Source: Acridotheres tristis (lineage: Eukaryota; Chordata; Aves; Passeriformes; Sturnidae). From it: a stretch of 64,000 nucleotides of DNA. A program made the position numbers and the translations under genes. The DNA lies in contig CM072892.1 in the NCBI GenBank assembly GCA_037013685.1, positions 2,542,001 through 2,606,000 of the forward strand. The letters run 5' to 3'. Position 1 is the first letter of the stretch. Each line of letters begins with the position of its first letter. The notes beneath the pieces are model-generated. The model saw nothing but the letters and a program-made list of their open reading frames with translations. It had not been told where the DNA came from and did no database searches. This document shows, one piece after another, positions 24,801 to 44,612 of this stretch.

Positions 24801-27800
24801 GCATTATCTGCCATTCCAGGTGCTTTATTCCCCATCTTTTGCCCAGAAAACAAGGACTAGGTTTTCCAGAACTCATATAGAATCAAATCTCACATGGGAG
24901 CCTCAGGATGGGATCAAACCACAGGGCCTGAAGGACTGTCACAACATCTCAGAATGGTTTGGGTTGGAAAGGAACTTAAAGACCATTTAGTTCCACCCCG
25001 TGCCAGGGCAGGGACACCTTCCACTATCTCAGGTTGCTCCAAGCTCTGTCCAGCCTGGTCTGGAACACTGCCAGGGATCCAGGGGTAGCCACAGCTCCTC
25101 TGGGCACCCTGTGCCAGGGCCTCACCACCCTCACAGGGAAGAATTCCTTCCCAATCTTTCATCTAACCCTGCCCTCTGGCAGTGGGAAGCCATTCCCTGT
25201 GTCCTGTTCTTCCATCCCTTGTAAATTGTCTCTCTCCATCTTTCCTGTCATCTCCCTTCAGGTACAGGAAGGTCACAATTAGGCCACCCCTGAAGTCTTG
25301 TCTTTTCCAGGCTGAACAATCCCAACTTTCCCAAGCCTTTCCTCACAGGAGAGCTGCTCTGATCATCTTGGTGCCTCCTCTGGACTCCAGCAGCTCCATG
25401 TCCCTCCTGCTCTGGAAGGCCACAGAGCAGGACACAGGATTCTAGGAGGGATGTCACCAGAGCAGAGCAGAGGGGCAGAAGGAACCTCGAAAAATCTGCT
25501 TCTCTCCACCTGGAAACTCCTCCTGAAGTTACTCCAGAGAAATTGGGAATTGTGTTAGGAATGAATTCCTGCCCTGGAGGCTGCTCAGTGAACACCAATT
25601 CAACAAGAACTCAAGGACAGCTTGAAAACCTGCCCAGGTACCAAGGGGGAAACTCTCCATGGCCAGACTCACCCCTAATGACAGCATCCTGCCCACAGAA
25701 ACATTCCCAAAGGGAACCAGCCCTCTGCCAGACCGGAAACCTTGGCAAAATCCCCATCTGCCAAAGACCTGCAGCACATCCTTAATGCAGCTGCATCAGC
25801 CTGTAAACAGCAAATGAACAATAATTACCAGGAATATACAGAAGACATCCACGGCTGACTAAAGCTGTGATGCAAACAGGAATATCTCGAGGGGGGGATG
25901 AGCTGCCTGTAAAGTTTGAGGGGATTTTGATATTGGAATGTTAATCAGAGCTTGGAAAGCAGAAAACAGTTTTTGAAACACAAGTGTTTGTAGCAACAGA
26001 TGGATGTTGCTAACAGAAGTTTCAGGTTGGTCTCTAAGGAAAGGAGATAAAATAACAGTGACAAAAAGCAGGTGAGGCATTGCCCTGGGTGCAGACAGAC
26101 AGGAGAGCAACACCCATTCCAGAATCAAGGCCTGCTGAAGTCAGCACTTGGAATATTGCTGGAGCAGCACTCCCAAAAGTGGCCCTTGTCAACTGTCCCA
26201 GCACAGGCTGACAGACAAGTCAGAGCTCTTCAGTCACCCACATTGGGGCTTCTTCACCTGAGAAGCTCATGAGACAGCATGAGATGGGTCACAGGAGGAA
26301 ACCACGAGCTGTGCCAGCCCTTCAAGGAGCTAAACAAAGGAGGCCAAACCAGACCATGTAAGGCTGGCCCTAGATTTTATTTGGTGGCAAATAAAAACCA
26401 CCTGACCAGTTCTGCACAAGAGGATCAGCAGATTATTTTCAACCAAAAGATGAGGCCCTCGGGTGTGATTTAAAAGGTCTGGTGGTTAGAAAGGCTGAGA
26501 AATGCTGCCCTACATGACACCTTTTCCTAAAGGTAATAAAAAATCTTGACCTAAACATCTGCAGGGAAAACCAAGCTGCTCCACAGAAGGAAAAGTGTGT
26601 TGCAACCACCCAACAGTGCACAAAGGACCACACCAGCTCCTCCAGCCCAAGGGAAAGAGCCTGGCAGTCACTGCCATGCCAGAATGCCAGTTCAGTTAGT
26701 GGTTATGGCTCCTTATCCCATTCCACACTCCTGACTCAACATTCAATCCTTAGGAGACAAACTTCCCTGCTTACAGGAAGCTGCAAGGAAAAACTCTGCA
26801 GAGATCCAGAATCTAAATGCATGTTTTTCAATTCTTTATCAGCAAAGTTTCTATTTACCATTTCCACAGGAAGCTGAAAGTGTCAAAAGCCACCCCAGAA
26901 GCCAAAGCCAAAAATGTAATTCCATTTGTTTTCTTTCTCCACTCTCAATCCCTGACCCACATTTAAGGACTAGAAACTTAATACAGCAAGAGTAGCCTAT
27001 CTAAAAGCTTCCTGTTTTTAAAGGCAACAAAGGAAAGTGCTAAAGACATTGTGACATCTTCACTCCTTGATCTTGCAAAAACAGGAATTATTCAGGTTGC
27101 AAGGGACCTCAAAAACCATCTTATGTCACCTCCTGCCATGGCAGGGACACCTTCCACTAACCCAGGGTGCTCCAAGCCCCATCCAGCCTGGCCTTGGACA
27201 CTTCCAGGGATTCAGGGGCAGCCACTTTGCTTGGGCACAGTGGTTTTAGAAGTTTGCAGAGCAATCTCCTCCTTAAATGCAGATGTTTGAACGACTGTAC
27301 CCAGTTCTGTCATTACTGTACCTCAATGGAAGCTGCACTGAGTGCACAGTGACAAACCTGGCACACCAGCAAAGGGAATTAACCCTGGAAGAGCTTTAAG
27401 GATCACACCTGGACATGGCAGGGCACGCTGGCAGCAGCTTGCTGCAGCCATGCTCTCTCCTGGACAGCTGAGCTGGGAGAACAGCAAGGCAGGAGAGGGG
27501 ATGAAGCAGCTCCCAGGGATAGCAATGATATCCCTGAAACATCCCAGGAGAGGCACTTGGGTAGCTGGGCAAAGAAATGCTCAACAAGTTGGAGCACTCC
27601 CCTCTTCTGATGGGAGCAGGGAGAGAATGCAGTTAAGATGGCATGGATGAGAATCACAGAATCCTGGAATGGTTTGGGTTAGAAGGGACTTTAAATCTTA
27701 TCCAGTCCCACCTGCTGCCATGGCAGGGACACCTTCCACTGTCCCAGCTTGCACCAAGCCCCATCCAGCCTGGCCTTGGACACTTCCAGGGATCCAGGGA

Positions 27801-28297
27801 CAGCCACAGCTTCTCTGGGGGTTCTATCTCAGCCTCTCAGCACCCTCCCAGACAGGAATTCCTTCGCACTATCCCATCCATCCCTGCCCTGTGGCAGTGG
27901 AAGCCATTCCCCGTGTCCTGTCCCTCCATCCCTTATCCCAGTCCCTCTCCAGCTCTCCTGGAGCCCTTTAGACCCTGGAAGGGACTGCAAGACACCCTCG
28001 GAGCCTTCTCTCCCCCAGACTAAACGCCCCCAGCTCTCTCAGCCTTTCCACACAGGAAAGCTCCTGCAGCTCTCGGAGCATCTCCGGACTCCCGAGCAGA
28101 GTAGTCTCTCTCTCTCCACGCCCTTCCCGTGCTGGGCACCCCCAAACCTTCCCACCGAACCCACCCCAACCCCTCTCGGAGGGGCACCGAGCCCACCCCC
28201 TGCGCAGGGCAGCGCCCACCTGGCAGAAGCAGCGCGGCTCGGCTCCGCAGGGCAGCGCCAGCAGCCCCAGCCCGAGCAGGACGATCCCCGCCGCCAT
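9843..28297 (-). CDS. ERO1A: ERO1A, ER oxidoreductin 1 alpha, complete (16 coding exons, 453 aa)
   Basis: FAD-linked oxidase of the ER lumen that reoxidises protein disulfide isomerase and passes electrons to O2, giving H2O2. Coding exons, 5' to 3' on the minus strand: 28220-28297, 21281-21400, 19984-20067, 18479-18517, 17377-17453, 17210-17283, 16472-16592, 16043-16080, 15198-15209, 14013-14039, 13774-13866, 12254-12500, 11226-11295, 11029-11115, 10634-10767 and 9843-9903 (stop TGA 9843-9845). Total 1362 nt, with all phases consistent. A signal peptide is expected at residues 1-19 ([19 protein letters not shown]). Shuttle cysteines are C82-GMRD-C87; inner active site is C379-F-K-C382. Regulatory cysteines C73, C92 and C119 are kept. 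FAD-contact residues R175, T177, W188, S237 and H240 line up with human R187, T189, W200, S252 and H255. It is 15 residues shorter than human ERO1A (468 aa), mostly in the N-terminus, plus three residues in the linker after KRPL. The ATG at 28295-28297 is chosen because it starts the signal peptide and no ATG lies in frame upstream. Confidence 0.97.
11425..11482 (+). mobile_element. CR1 3' tail
   Basis: The short remnant reads gaatgagatgattgaaggtc then aacccaaaccagcctgggat. Confidence 0.65.
11544..11700. repeat. Nearly perfect 58-bp inverted repeat with a 41-nt loop
   Basis: Arms 11544-11601 and 11643-11700 are reverse complements at 57 of 58 positions (one G/A difference in cttgtc[g/a]ctctcc). 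It lies in the ERO1A intron between exons 12254-12500 and 11226-11295. The left arm is preceded by a second copy of atatttgatttatc (11531-11544). Confidence 0.95.
12050..12125 (+). mobile_element. CR1 3' tail
   Basis: The remnant reads ggctggactagatgaccttt then ttccaacccaaagcattcca. Confidence 0.65.
12645..12810 (-). mobile_element. CR1 LINE fragment
   Basis: It reads cacagaatcattaaaggttg and gtgccacatccagttgttcc, a CR1 subfamily with a different 3' region from the commonest copies here. Confidence 0.7.
13321..13386 (+). repeat. (GAAATG)11 microsatellite
   Basis: Eleven perfect hexamers lie in an ERO1A intron. The repeat generates alternating M-E or W-K reading frames with no coding value. 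Confidence 0.95.
14790..15065 (+). mobile_element. CR1 LINE fragment
   Basis: It matches the 8420-8635 copy (ctccaggagtgtttggacac, gattgttggggtgtctgtgc) and extends to the 3' tail. Confidence 0.75.
15198..15209 (-). other. ERO1A: ERO1A 12-nt microexon
   Basis: Twelve bases (minus strand AAGATGACGGAG) lie between CCACCAG and GTGAGTGG. They join the exons 16043-16080 and 14013-14039 in frame and add E-D-D-G to the acidic linker before HTFYKW. With it, the linker has the same length as human QGTSEENT. Without it the frame is kept but four residues are lost, so skipping would be silent for frame. Confidence 0.85.
16805..17155 (+). mobile_element. CR1 LINE 3' fragment
   Basis: Runs from cagcctggagaagtggaggt to ccaacccaaactattccatg, giving a good CR1 3' region with its end. 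It lies in an ERO1A intron. Confidence 0.85.
17862..18445 (+). mobile_element. CR1 LINE fragment carrying a 30-bp minisatellite
   Basis: The CR1 region includes about four units of gctgggaaggggctggagaa/ttcctgaggga (about 17930-18075), then cagcctggagaaaaggaggc and a 3' end at ttttccaaccttatc. It lies in an ERO1A intron. Confidence 0.85.
20325..20690 (+). mobile_element. CR1 LINE 3' fragment
   Basis: Contains ctccaggagagctggagagg, acaggacacagggaatggct and the 3' end tggaatttaaggattctatg. Confidence 0.85.
21775..22170 (+). mobile_element. CR1 LINE 3' fragment
   Basis: Contains ttggagcagcctgggacagt and ends acattccatgattctgtgat. It lies in ERO1A intron 1. Confidence 0.85.
22450..22835 (-). mobile_element. 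CR1 LINE fragment
   Basis: Starts aaatcacagaatcctgaaat and includes gccagggctggacaaccctt and ttgtgcagagccacaaggtc. Minus orientation in ERO1A intron 1. Confidence 0.8.
24660..24715 (+). mobile_element. CR1 3' tail
   Basis: Reads gattcttgtgggtctcttcc and ends ggatatttatgattctatga. Confidence 0.65.
24950..25445 (-). mobile_element. CR1 LINE fragment
   Basis: One of the longest copies here, from tctcagaatggtttgggttg to aggccacagagcaggacaca. Minus orientation. Confidence 0.85.
27090..27335 (-). mobile_element. CR1 LINE fragment
   Basis: Reads caggttgcaagggacctcaa, cctgccatggcagggacacc and cttggacacttccagggatt. The distal half is diverged. Confidence 0.75.
27652..28095 (-). mobile_element. CR1 LINE fragment next to ERO1A exon 1
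   Basis: Runs from gaatcacagaatcctggaat to about cacaggaaagctcctgcagc, ending about 125 bases from the ERO1A first-exon donor, at the edge of the CpG island. Confidence 0.85.
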
Positions 28298-28560
28298 CTC
28301 CGCGCTCGGGCCCGGCAGCACCGCAGGCACCGCCCCGCCCGCTACGAGCTACGGCTACGAGCGAACCCGCACGGGGCGGGACGGGGCGGGCAGGGCCCGG
28401 GGACACCGCGGGGACACACGCCGGACACGACACGGTCACACTGAGTCACACCGAGGGCCGCAGGGGCCGCCCCGCTCGCACCGCCCCGCCCGCGGCGCGG
28501 CCGCCGCCGGCTACGAGCGAAACCGCACGGAGCGGCGACACGGCGGGGACACGGCGGCAC
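28130..28560 (-). promoter_or_regulatory. ERO1A: CpG-rich promoter region of ERO1A
   Basis: Dense CpG sequence surrounds the first ERO1A exon and continues upstream of the ATG. Several GC boxes (ggggcgggacggggcggg, 28374-28391) are visible, with no clear TATA box. A perfect AP-1 type TGAGTCA lies at 28442-28448. One RCGTG core lies on the minus strand at 28417-28421; ERO1A is a known HIF-1 target, but a single 5-mer is weak evidence. The transcription start cannot be placed from sequence. Confidence 0.7.
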
Positions 28561-29243
28561 TGTGATAATTGATAAAAGATTCCTGCTGATCACAAAAGCA
28601 TTGGGGCTTGTGTAAACCAGGATATGAAGCTCTGAAGTGAAGCATGGGCGCTAGATAAAGGAAATTGTATGATAAAATCATTCTGCTTAAAATCACCTTG
28701 TTATGTTATGTTATGTTATGTTATGTTATGTTATGTTATGTTATGTTATGTTATGTTATGTTATGTTAATGTCATGTTAATGTTATGTTGTATTTTCCAA
28801 ATAAGTTGCATCTACTACCAGCTTGCAAAATCAGACATCCCGATAGCCCAAATTCAGACGTCCCGATACCCCTTCCTGCGTTTGTCTGATCAATGCTGTC
28901 TATTTTAAGGACCAGACTTACAGAATTTCGCTGGTGGTTGTCTACAAAGACCAGATGGTTATCTGTGAAACTGAATATCGCCCGGAGATTTTGTGAATTG
29001 GGATAAGGATGTTTATTCGACCACCACTGCTTACCTGGCAAAACTGGGAGAGCTAAAAAACCAAAAATTATTGATTACAGCGGGAAACCACAGTATGAGA
29101 AGAGACTGCAAACCAAGGTTTGATGGGGCGTGGTGTGGGCAGTGACCCCTCGCGTTCCCCAGCGCGCTGCTTGCTCTGTCTATATCAAATAAAGCAATCT
29201 AAATTTTGCTGAATATCGAGACTTTTGTCTCTCATTTATAACA
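28559..29243 (+). mobile_element. Solo LTR-like segment of an endogenous retrovirus
   Basis: An AT-rich block about 685 bp long interrupts GC-rich DNA. It starts TGTGATAATT and ends TTTATAACA, consistent with TG...CA ends. Near the 3' end is a poly(A) signal AATAAA (29188-29193), followed 10-40 bases later by a T-rich segment, as in an R-U5 border. No gag, pol or env coding sequence is present. A (TTATG)n microsatellite sits in the U3-like part. I could not find a clean target-site duplication. The family is not identified. Confidence 0.6.
28701..28766 (+). repeat. (TTATG)13 microsatellite
   Basis: About 13 perfect copies of the pentamer TTATG lie inside the LTR-like block, followed by degenerate copies to about 28790. 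Such arrays are often variable between individuals. Confidence 0.95.
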
Positions 29244-29404
29244 GAGACACACCGGGGACACACAGTGACCAAGACACCGTCACACGTGCCGGCAGTGTGA
29301 GTCACGGCGCAGGGACGGGGGGCTGGCAGCGCTCCCGGCTCTGGAACTCGGGGTGCAGCCCCCCACAACCTGCGCTCAGCCCCTCGGGTCAGACAGACCC
29401 AGAT

Positions 29405-30240
29405 CAGATCAAAAATATTTTTATTATTGAGAGGAATGACGGATTTGTCTTTACAAACAAGCTGTGGGTCTGGTTTTTTGAGCAGTGGGAGATAAAAGAA
29501 ACAATGGGAATGATTCCACTGATGGAGGAATGGGAAAAAAGATATTTGCCTTTACAAACAAACTGTGGGTTTGCTGAGAAATGAAATAAGATATTGAAAG
29601 ATGAAAGAATCAACGGGGAAAATACATGAATTCCATAAGAATTAAAAATTAAAAGGGAGGGTTATACATTAGGTGTTCTGGGAAGTCTGTACCTCTTGAG
29701 AGGAATGTCGGGTTTGTTTTTAAAAAACGAGCTGTGGGTCTGCTGGTAGATAAAACCAGTGCTGAGAGAGAAAAGAAACCATGGGAAGGATTCCACTGAT
29801 TGATGAATGGAAAAAAAGATGTTTGTCTTTGCAAACAAACTGTAGGTTTGCTGAGAAATGAAATTGGGTATTGAAAGATGAAATTGGATATTGAAAGATG
29901 AAAGAATCAATGGGGAAAAAAACATGAATTCCATAAGAATTAAAAATTAAAAGGGAGGGTTGTACATTAGAGAGGAATCTTGGGTATCAGGTGTTCTGGG
30001 AAGTCTGGACCTCTCAAGTACCTCAGCCCATGGGGCCGGGAAATTGGGATAAAAAGGGAGGTGAGTCCTCCAAAAATTCGAGAGACCCCAGGGGAATGCC
30101 CCATGGCCTCTCCCTTTATTCGAATAAAGTAAAAGGACTCCTCTGTCTCCTTTTGGACATCTGGTGTTTGTGGATTAAGTCTCCTGACATTATCAAAAGT
30201 AATAAAACACGTGCAAGGTGCTGAGAATATTGTGGGTTGT
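29405..30240 (+). mobile_element. Second LTR-like element with an internal ~300 bp direct duplication
   Basis: AT-rich block with two related halves, about 29428-29697 and 29698-30018. Both begin gagaggaatg and share segments such as aaacaaactgt, tgaaagatgaaagaatcaa and ccataagaattaaaaatt. The block ends with an AATAAA (30123-30128) and a T/C-rich R-U5-like stretch (ctcctctgtctccttttgg), suggesting an LTR in plus orientation. No viral reading frame is present. Exact ends and family are uncertain. Confidence 0.5.
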
Positions 30241-30649
30241 TTCGTGTCCACCAGGAAGTTGCACCACTACCACCTGCAAAGGGAGAGAGGAGCAGGTAGC
30301 AATATAAAACAGTGATGTGCACATTACAGAAAAAAACACCCCACTAAGGAACCAGTGGATGAAAAGCAATGCTAATATTCCACACCAAAGCCAATTTTAA
30401 TGAATATTCACACATATCAATTACCTGACAGCATCAGCCATTTGGTCCATTTGTATCATGGTTCATTTTTTGCCTTCACAATGACTGCAGAGAGAAAATT
30501 AAAGAAAAATAAAATTTATTTCATTCACCTTCTGAGTTGTGGTTTGGAACTATCCAGTGTGGTTTTTTGCCAATCATCTGATTGACAATACTTCAATTCT
30601 TTACTCCTCAAAATCATGAAGCAGATTTAAATTCCAAAAGCTTATTTTT
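30241..30649. other. Unassigned AT-rich intergenic sequence
   Basis: The stretch lies between the LTR-like block and a CR1 fragment. I see no coding exon, simple repeat or regulatory motif that can be supported. Confidence 0.5.
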
Positions 30650-30795
30650 TTTGTGGCTGCCCCATCCTGGAAGTTTTCAAGGACAGGCTGGATGGGCCTT
30701 AGAGCAATCTGAGATAATGGAAAGTGTCCCTGCCCGTGGGGTTGGAATAAGAAGAGATCTAAAATCCCTTCCAGCCCAAATCAGTCTGGGATCCT
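30650..30795 (+). mobile_element. CR1 3' fragment
   Basis: Reads ggctgccccatcctggaagt and ends cccttccagcccaaatcagt. Confidence 0.75.
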
Positions 30796-30964
30796 GGGAC
30801 ACCAAACCTTCCAGGTTTCACCCAGAGTACATCCACTCCGAGGCAGAGCATGAGGAAAAGGTGTGTGATCCCTCCCTGGCAGTGCCAGCAGCCAAAAGTG
30901 TTCCCCATGCCAGCAGCCTTCCCTGGCACACATTTTGGGATGAGCTCCTGGGGTAAAGCAGGAT

Positions 30965-31315
30965 TTGAGGGAGCAGCTGGAATTGGACTTAGGTCCCTTG
31001 CAGAGCCATAGGGACACACCATGGGATGGGAGTGAAACCCCAACATTTTTCTTGGCTTCCCAAGAAGAAGGGCAGGGATGGATGGGAGATTGGGAAGGAA
31101 TTCCTGATGTGAGGGTGGGCACAGGGTGCCCAGAGAAGCTGTGGCTGCCCCTGGATCCCTGGAAGTGCCCAAGGCCAGGTTGGACAGGGCTTGGAGCAGC
31201 CTGGGACAGTGGAAGGCGTCCCTGCCATGGCAGGGATGGAATGGGATGGGATTTAATGGGATAATTTAATGGAATGGGATTTAATGTCCCTTCCAACCCA
31301 AACCATCCCATGATT
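30965..31315 (+). mobile_element. CR1 LINE 3' fragment
   Basis: Ends ccaacccaaaccatcccatg, immediately upstream of the PSMC6 CpG island. Confidence 0.85.
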
Positions 31316-31321
31316 CCCTGA

Positions 31322-41562
<10,241 letters not shown>

Positions 41563-41945
41563 ATTAACCACAGAATTTGTGATTGATTGTACACATCCTA
41601 CTGGGTTAATGCATAAAAAAAAAAGAGAGAAATAATGTACCTCTTGATTATCATTGTAAGGTGTTTGTGTAGCATGTAGCTAGTAATTTTGGGAATGCTA
41701 GTTGCAAGTTGGCTACAGGAGTGTGTTTTCTGTACAATTCTGAAATGCAATGTTCATTACAGCCCAGGCTCAGTAAAAATTTGTGGAGATGTGTTGTTCT
41801 CTTAGCAATTATGGTGGGAATTTATAAACATGCCTGAAGGGATTCACAAACAGAAGAAAAGTCAGTTCATTTCTTGGCTTTTTGTATATCAGTAAATCTC
41901 CTTTCCCCAAACAGTTTATGAATAAAACCTGTTTAAATCTGTTTA
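41563..41945 (+). other. PSMC6: PSMC6 3' untranslated region
   Basis: The stretch follows the stop and ends shortly after AATAAA at 41921-41926, with a T/G-rich downstream segment (tggtggactttgtgtgtag) typical of a cleavage site. Confidence 0.75.
41921..41926 (+). terminator. PSMC6: Poly(A) signal of PSMC6
   Basis: Canonical AATAAA about 360 nt after the stop codon, with a GT-rich element about 25 nt later. Confidence 0.75.
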
Positions 41946-42117
41946 TCCTGGTGGACTTTGTGTGTAGTTCTCACAGAGAGGTGAATTTTGTGAACTCTTC
42001 TGAGTTTGAGGAGCAGCTTTTCTCTGGTGTAAGGATTGGAGTCCTGTGCGTCCTATACCAAACAGAGGCAGCCTAACCCTTGGAGAGAGAAGGGATTGGT
42101 GAGGTCTGGATCATCCT

Positions 42118-42450
42118 TTACATGAAGAAATTTTCCCCAATATCCAACCTAAACCTCCCCTGGCCCAGCCCGAGGCCGTTCCCTCTCCTCCTGTCCCTGT
42201 TCCCTGGGAGCAGATCCCAAATCCCCCCGGCTGTCCCCTCCTGGCAGGGAGTTGTGCAGAGCCACAAGGTCCCCCCTGAGCCTCCTTTTCTCCAGGCTGA
42301 GCCCCTTCCCAGCTCCCTCAGGAATTCTCCAGCCCCTTTCCCAGCTCCCTCAGGAATTCTCCAGCCCCTTTCCCAGCTCTGTTCCCTTCCCTGGACACTC
42401 TCCAGCCCCTCAGTGTCTTTTCCATGAGGGGCCCAGAACTGTCCCCACGG
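42118..42450 (-). mobile_element. CR1 LINE fragment carrying a short 30-bp minisatellite
   Basis: Includes gttgtgcagagccacaaggt and two aattctcc-spaced units of cccagctccctcagg (42305-42380). It lies downstream of PSMC6. Confidence 0.85.
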
Positions 42451-43431
42451 CTGGAGGTGCCTCAGCAGTGCCAGCACAGGGGACAGTCACTGCCCTGCTC
42501 CTGTGGCCACACTGGCTGGTACAAGCCAGGTGCACTTGGCCTCTTGGCACACTCATTTACTGCTGAATTCTGGAAATAGAATTTACCTGAGCTGGTATTT
42601 ATTTATTGCAAGAAGTAATAAAGGTTCACTTTAAGGACATCTTCTTTATTTTTATTCTCCAAGCATTTCCCCCCCAAGGTGTGCACACAAACCCACTGCA
42701 CAGTGCAGCTCACCTGAATGTTGGACTGGAGCAGCAATGCACTAAATTGTACTTCTGGCTACTTCTAATTATCCTAATTGGATTACTCTGGGCCTGCTCA
42801 GCTGACAGGCAAGTACATTAGATTAGCTCTTGACTTCCCAGGAAACACACAGCATCTCCCTGGCAATTTTAACAGCTGTAGTTTTATTTCCTTTCCCATC
42901 ACAGATAAAACAGATGGTGTAAGGTATAGAGCAGTTAAAACAGGGCAGGCAGCAATATTTCCCTGTTTATATGGCTGTTACAGACCTTTCTCCCTGTTGT
43001 GGCTGTGTCAGGAGTGTAAAGATGCAAATCTCAGGGTTAATTTTAACACCCTTTGGAGTGCAGCTCGTAAACCCATGTGCCTGGAACAATGAGAACATGA
43101 AATAAAGTCCATTTCTGAGCAGAACAATGATGTAAACAGCGAGCTGAACCTCTGGCTGAGGGAATGGTTGCTGAAATGTGATTGTTGATGGTTTCTCAAA
43201 GTTTTATTTAGTAAAAACAGCAGAAAGGAGCCTAGAAATAAAAATTGAGACCCTAAAATTCCAGAGCTAGTATTTCCAAAAGGCCACTTCCAATTTTATT
43301 TAAGCAACCAACCCATTGACTTTGCTGGCTTTGACTAAGCTTCCCTCAGAAATTCCAGTGACACCAGTGTAGAATTTTGGTTCACCAAAAAGCAGAGGAA
43401 TGAAAAACAGCAGCATAAAGTGAAATCTCAT

Positions 43432-43750
43432 AGAATCTAAAATAGTTTGGGTTGGAAGGGAGCTTAAGGACCATCCCATTCCAAAACCCTGTGATGGGCA
43501 GGGACACCTTCCAGTGTCCCAGGCTGCTCCAAGCCCTGTCCAGCCTGGCCTTGGGCACTTCCAGGGATCCAGGGACAGCCACAGCTTCTCTGGGCACCCT
43601 GTGCCAGCCTTTACAGGGAAGAATTCCTAATTCCCAATATCCATCCACCCATCCATCCCTGCCCTGTGGCAGTGGGAGCCATTCCCTGTGTCCTGTCCCT
43701 CCATCCCTTGTCCCCCAGTCCCTCTCCAGCTCTCCTGGAGTTCTCAGAAG
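43432..43750 (-). mobile_element. CR1 LINE 3' fragment
   Basis: Starts aatctaaaatagtttgggtt and includes gcccttgggcactt-like sequence and ctctccagctctcctggagt. Confidence 0.85.
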
Positions 43751-43844
43751 GTGATACCTCAAAAAGCAGAAAAACAGGTTCTTGCCCCAACACTGAGGTG
43801 TCTGAGGGCATCACTCACACAAAGAGGAGCCGACTGGAGATGTC

Positions 43845-44005
43845 CGGGATCATTTAGGCTGGAAAAGATTTCTGAGATTATCGAGTCCAACCTGTGAATG
43901 ATGCTCGGCTTGTCCCCAGCCCGGAGCACCGAGGTCCCATCCAGGCGTTCCCCGGCCACTGCCAGGGCTGGGGACTCCAGCACCTCCCTGGGCAGTCCAG
44001 ACATG
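43845..44005 (-). mobile_element. CR1 LINE fragment
   Basis: Starts gggatcatttaggctggaaa, the same subfamily as 31898-32465. It abuts the STYX CpG island. Confidence 0.75.
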
Positions 44006-44461
44006 ACCCGCTGGCCATCGCCAGCTCCAACGTGAGGCGGCAGCGCCATTCCCATGGGCGACAGAGCCAAGATGGAAGCGGGCGTGTGAGGAGAAGGAGC
44101 CCCCGGGAATGGCAGGGGACGGCGGCAGGGAGGGAGCGTTAATGGCCGCGCCACGGCGTGAGGCGCTGCGAGCCGGGCCCTGCTCACCATTAACAGCCTG
44201 TTACCGAAACTTCGGGGTGAAGCACCCCGGATTTGCGAGCGGCTTCATTAAACGAGCGGCTTCAATAAGCGAACGGCGGCGGTGGCTGCCCGTGAGGGGA
44301 GGGCACAGCGCTGAGGGCGGAGCGGGGCGGAGACCGGGGGAGCGGGGCCCGGGGGCGGGCGGGAGGCTGGGAGGAGGAGGAGGAGGAGGGGGCGGAGGAA
44401 GAGGTGGGGAGAGGAGGAGGAGGAGGAGGGAAGAAGAGGCGGCAGCAGCAGCAGCAGCAGC

Positions 44462-44569
44462 ATGGCGGCCGGGCGCGAGCGGCTGAGCGCGCCGCCGCCG
44501 CCTCCTCCTCCGCCGCCTCCATCTCCTGCCGCTCCCGAGCCGGAGCCCGCGGCCCCGCTGCCCAAATAG
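44462..44569 (+). promoter_or_regulatory. Upstream open reading frame in the probable STYX leader
   Basis: The ATG at 44462 has A at -3 and G at +4, a strong initiation context. It opens 35 codons, rich in Pro and Ala, ending in TAG 44567-44569. This is 43 nt before the STYX ATG, in a different frame. Whether the mRNA includes it depends on the transcription start, which is unknown. Confidence 0.5.
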
Positions 44570-44612
44570 CCGCCCTGCCCCGGGTCCTGCCCCGCCCGGA
44601 CAGCGCCCGGCC

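Larger units (their letters stand above)
21401..28219 (-). other. ERO1A intron 1
   Basis: This is the longest ERO1A intron, 6.8 kb. It contains six CR1 pieces (21775-22170, 22450-22835, 24660-24715, 24950-25445, 27090-27335 and 27652-28095) and an A-rich tract at 22288-22330. The rest, including 22836-24659 and 25446-27089, shows no exon, RNA gene or simple repeat that I recognise. Confidence 0.7.
41946..44030. other. Intergenic region between PSMC6 and STYX
   Basis: The region contains three CR1 copies (42118-42450, 43432-43750 and 43845-44005). The remainder, including 42451-43431, has no gene, RNA or strong regulatory signal that I can support. Confidence 0.6.

Noticed and set aside
28297..28330. 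N-terminal extension of ERO1A by 11 residues
   Set aside because: The upstream in-frame codon at 28328-28330 is GTG, not ATG. The signal peptide starts at the ATG 28295-28297.
28559..30240. Full-length endogenous retrovirus with coding genes between ERO1A and PSMC6
   Set aside because: Only LTR-like sequence is visible. No gag, pol or env reading frame lies between the two blocks, and they do not look like a matching LTR pair.
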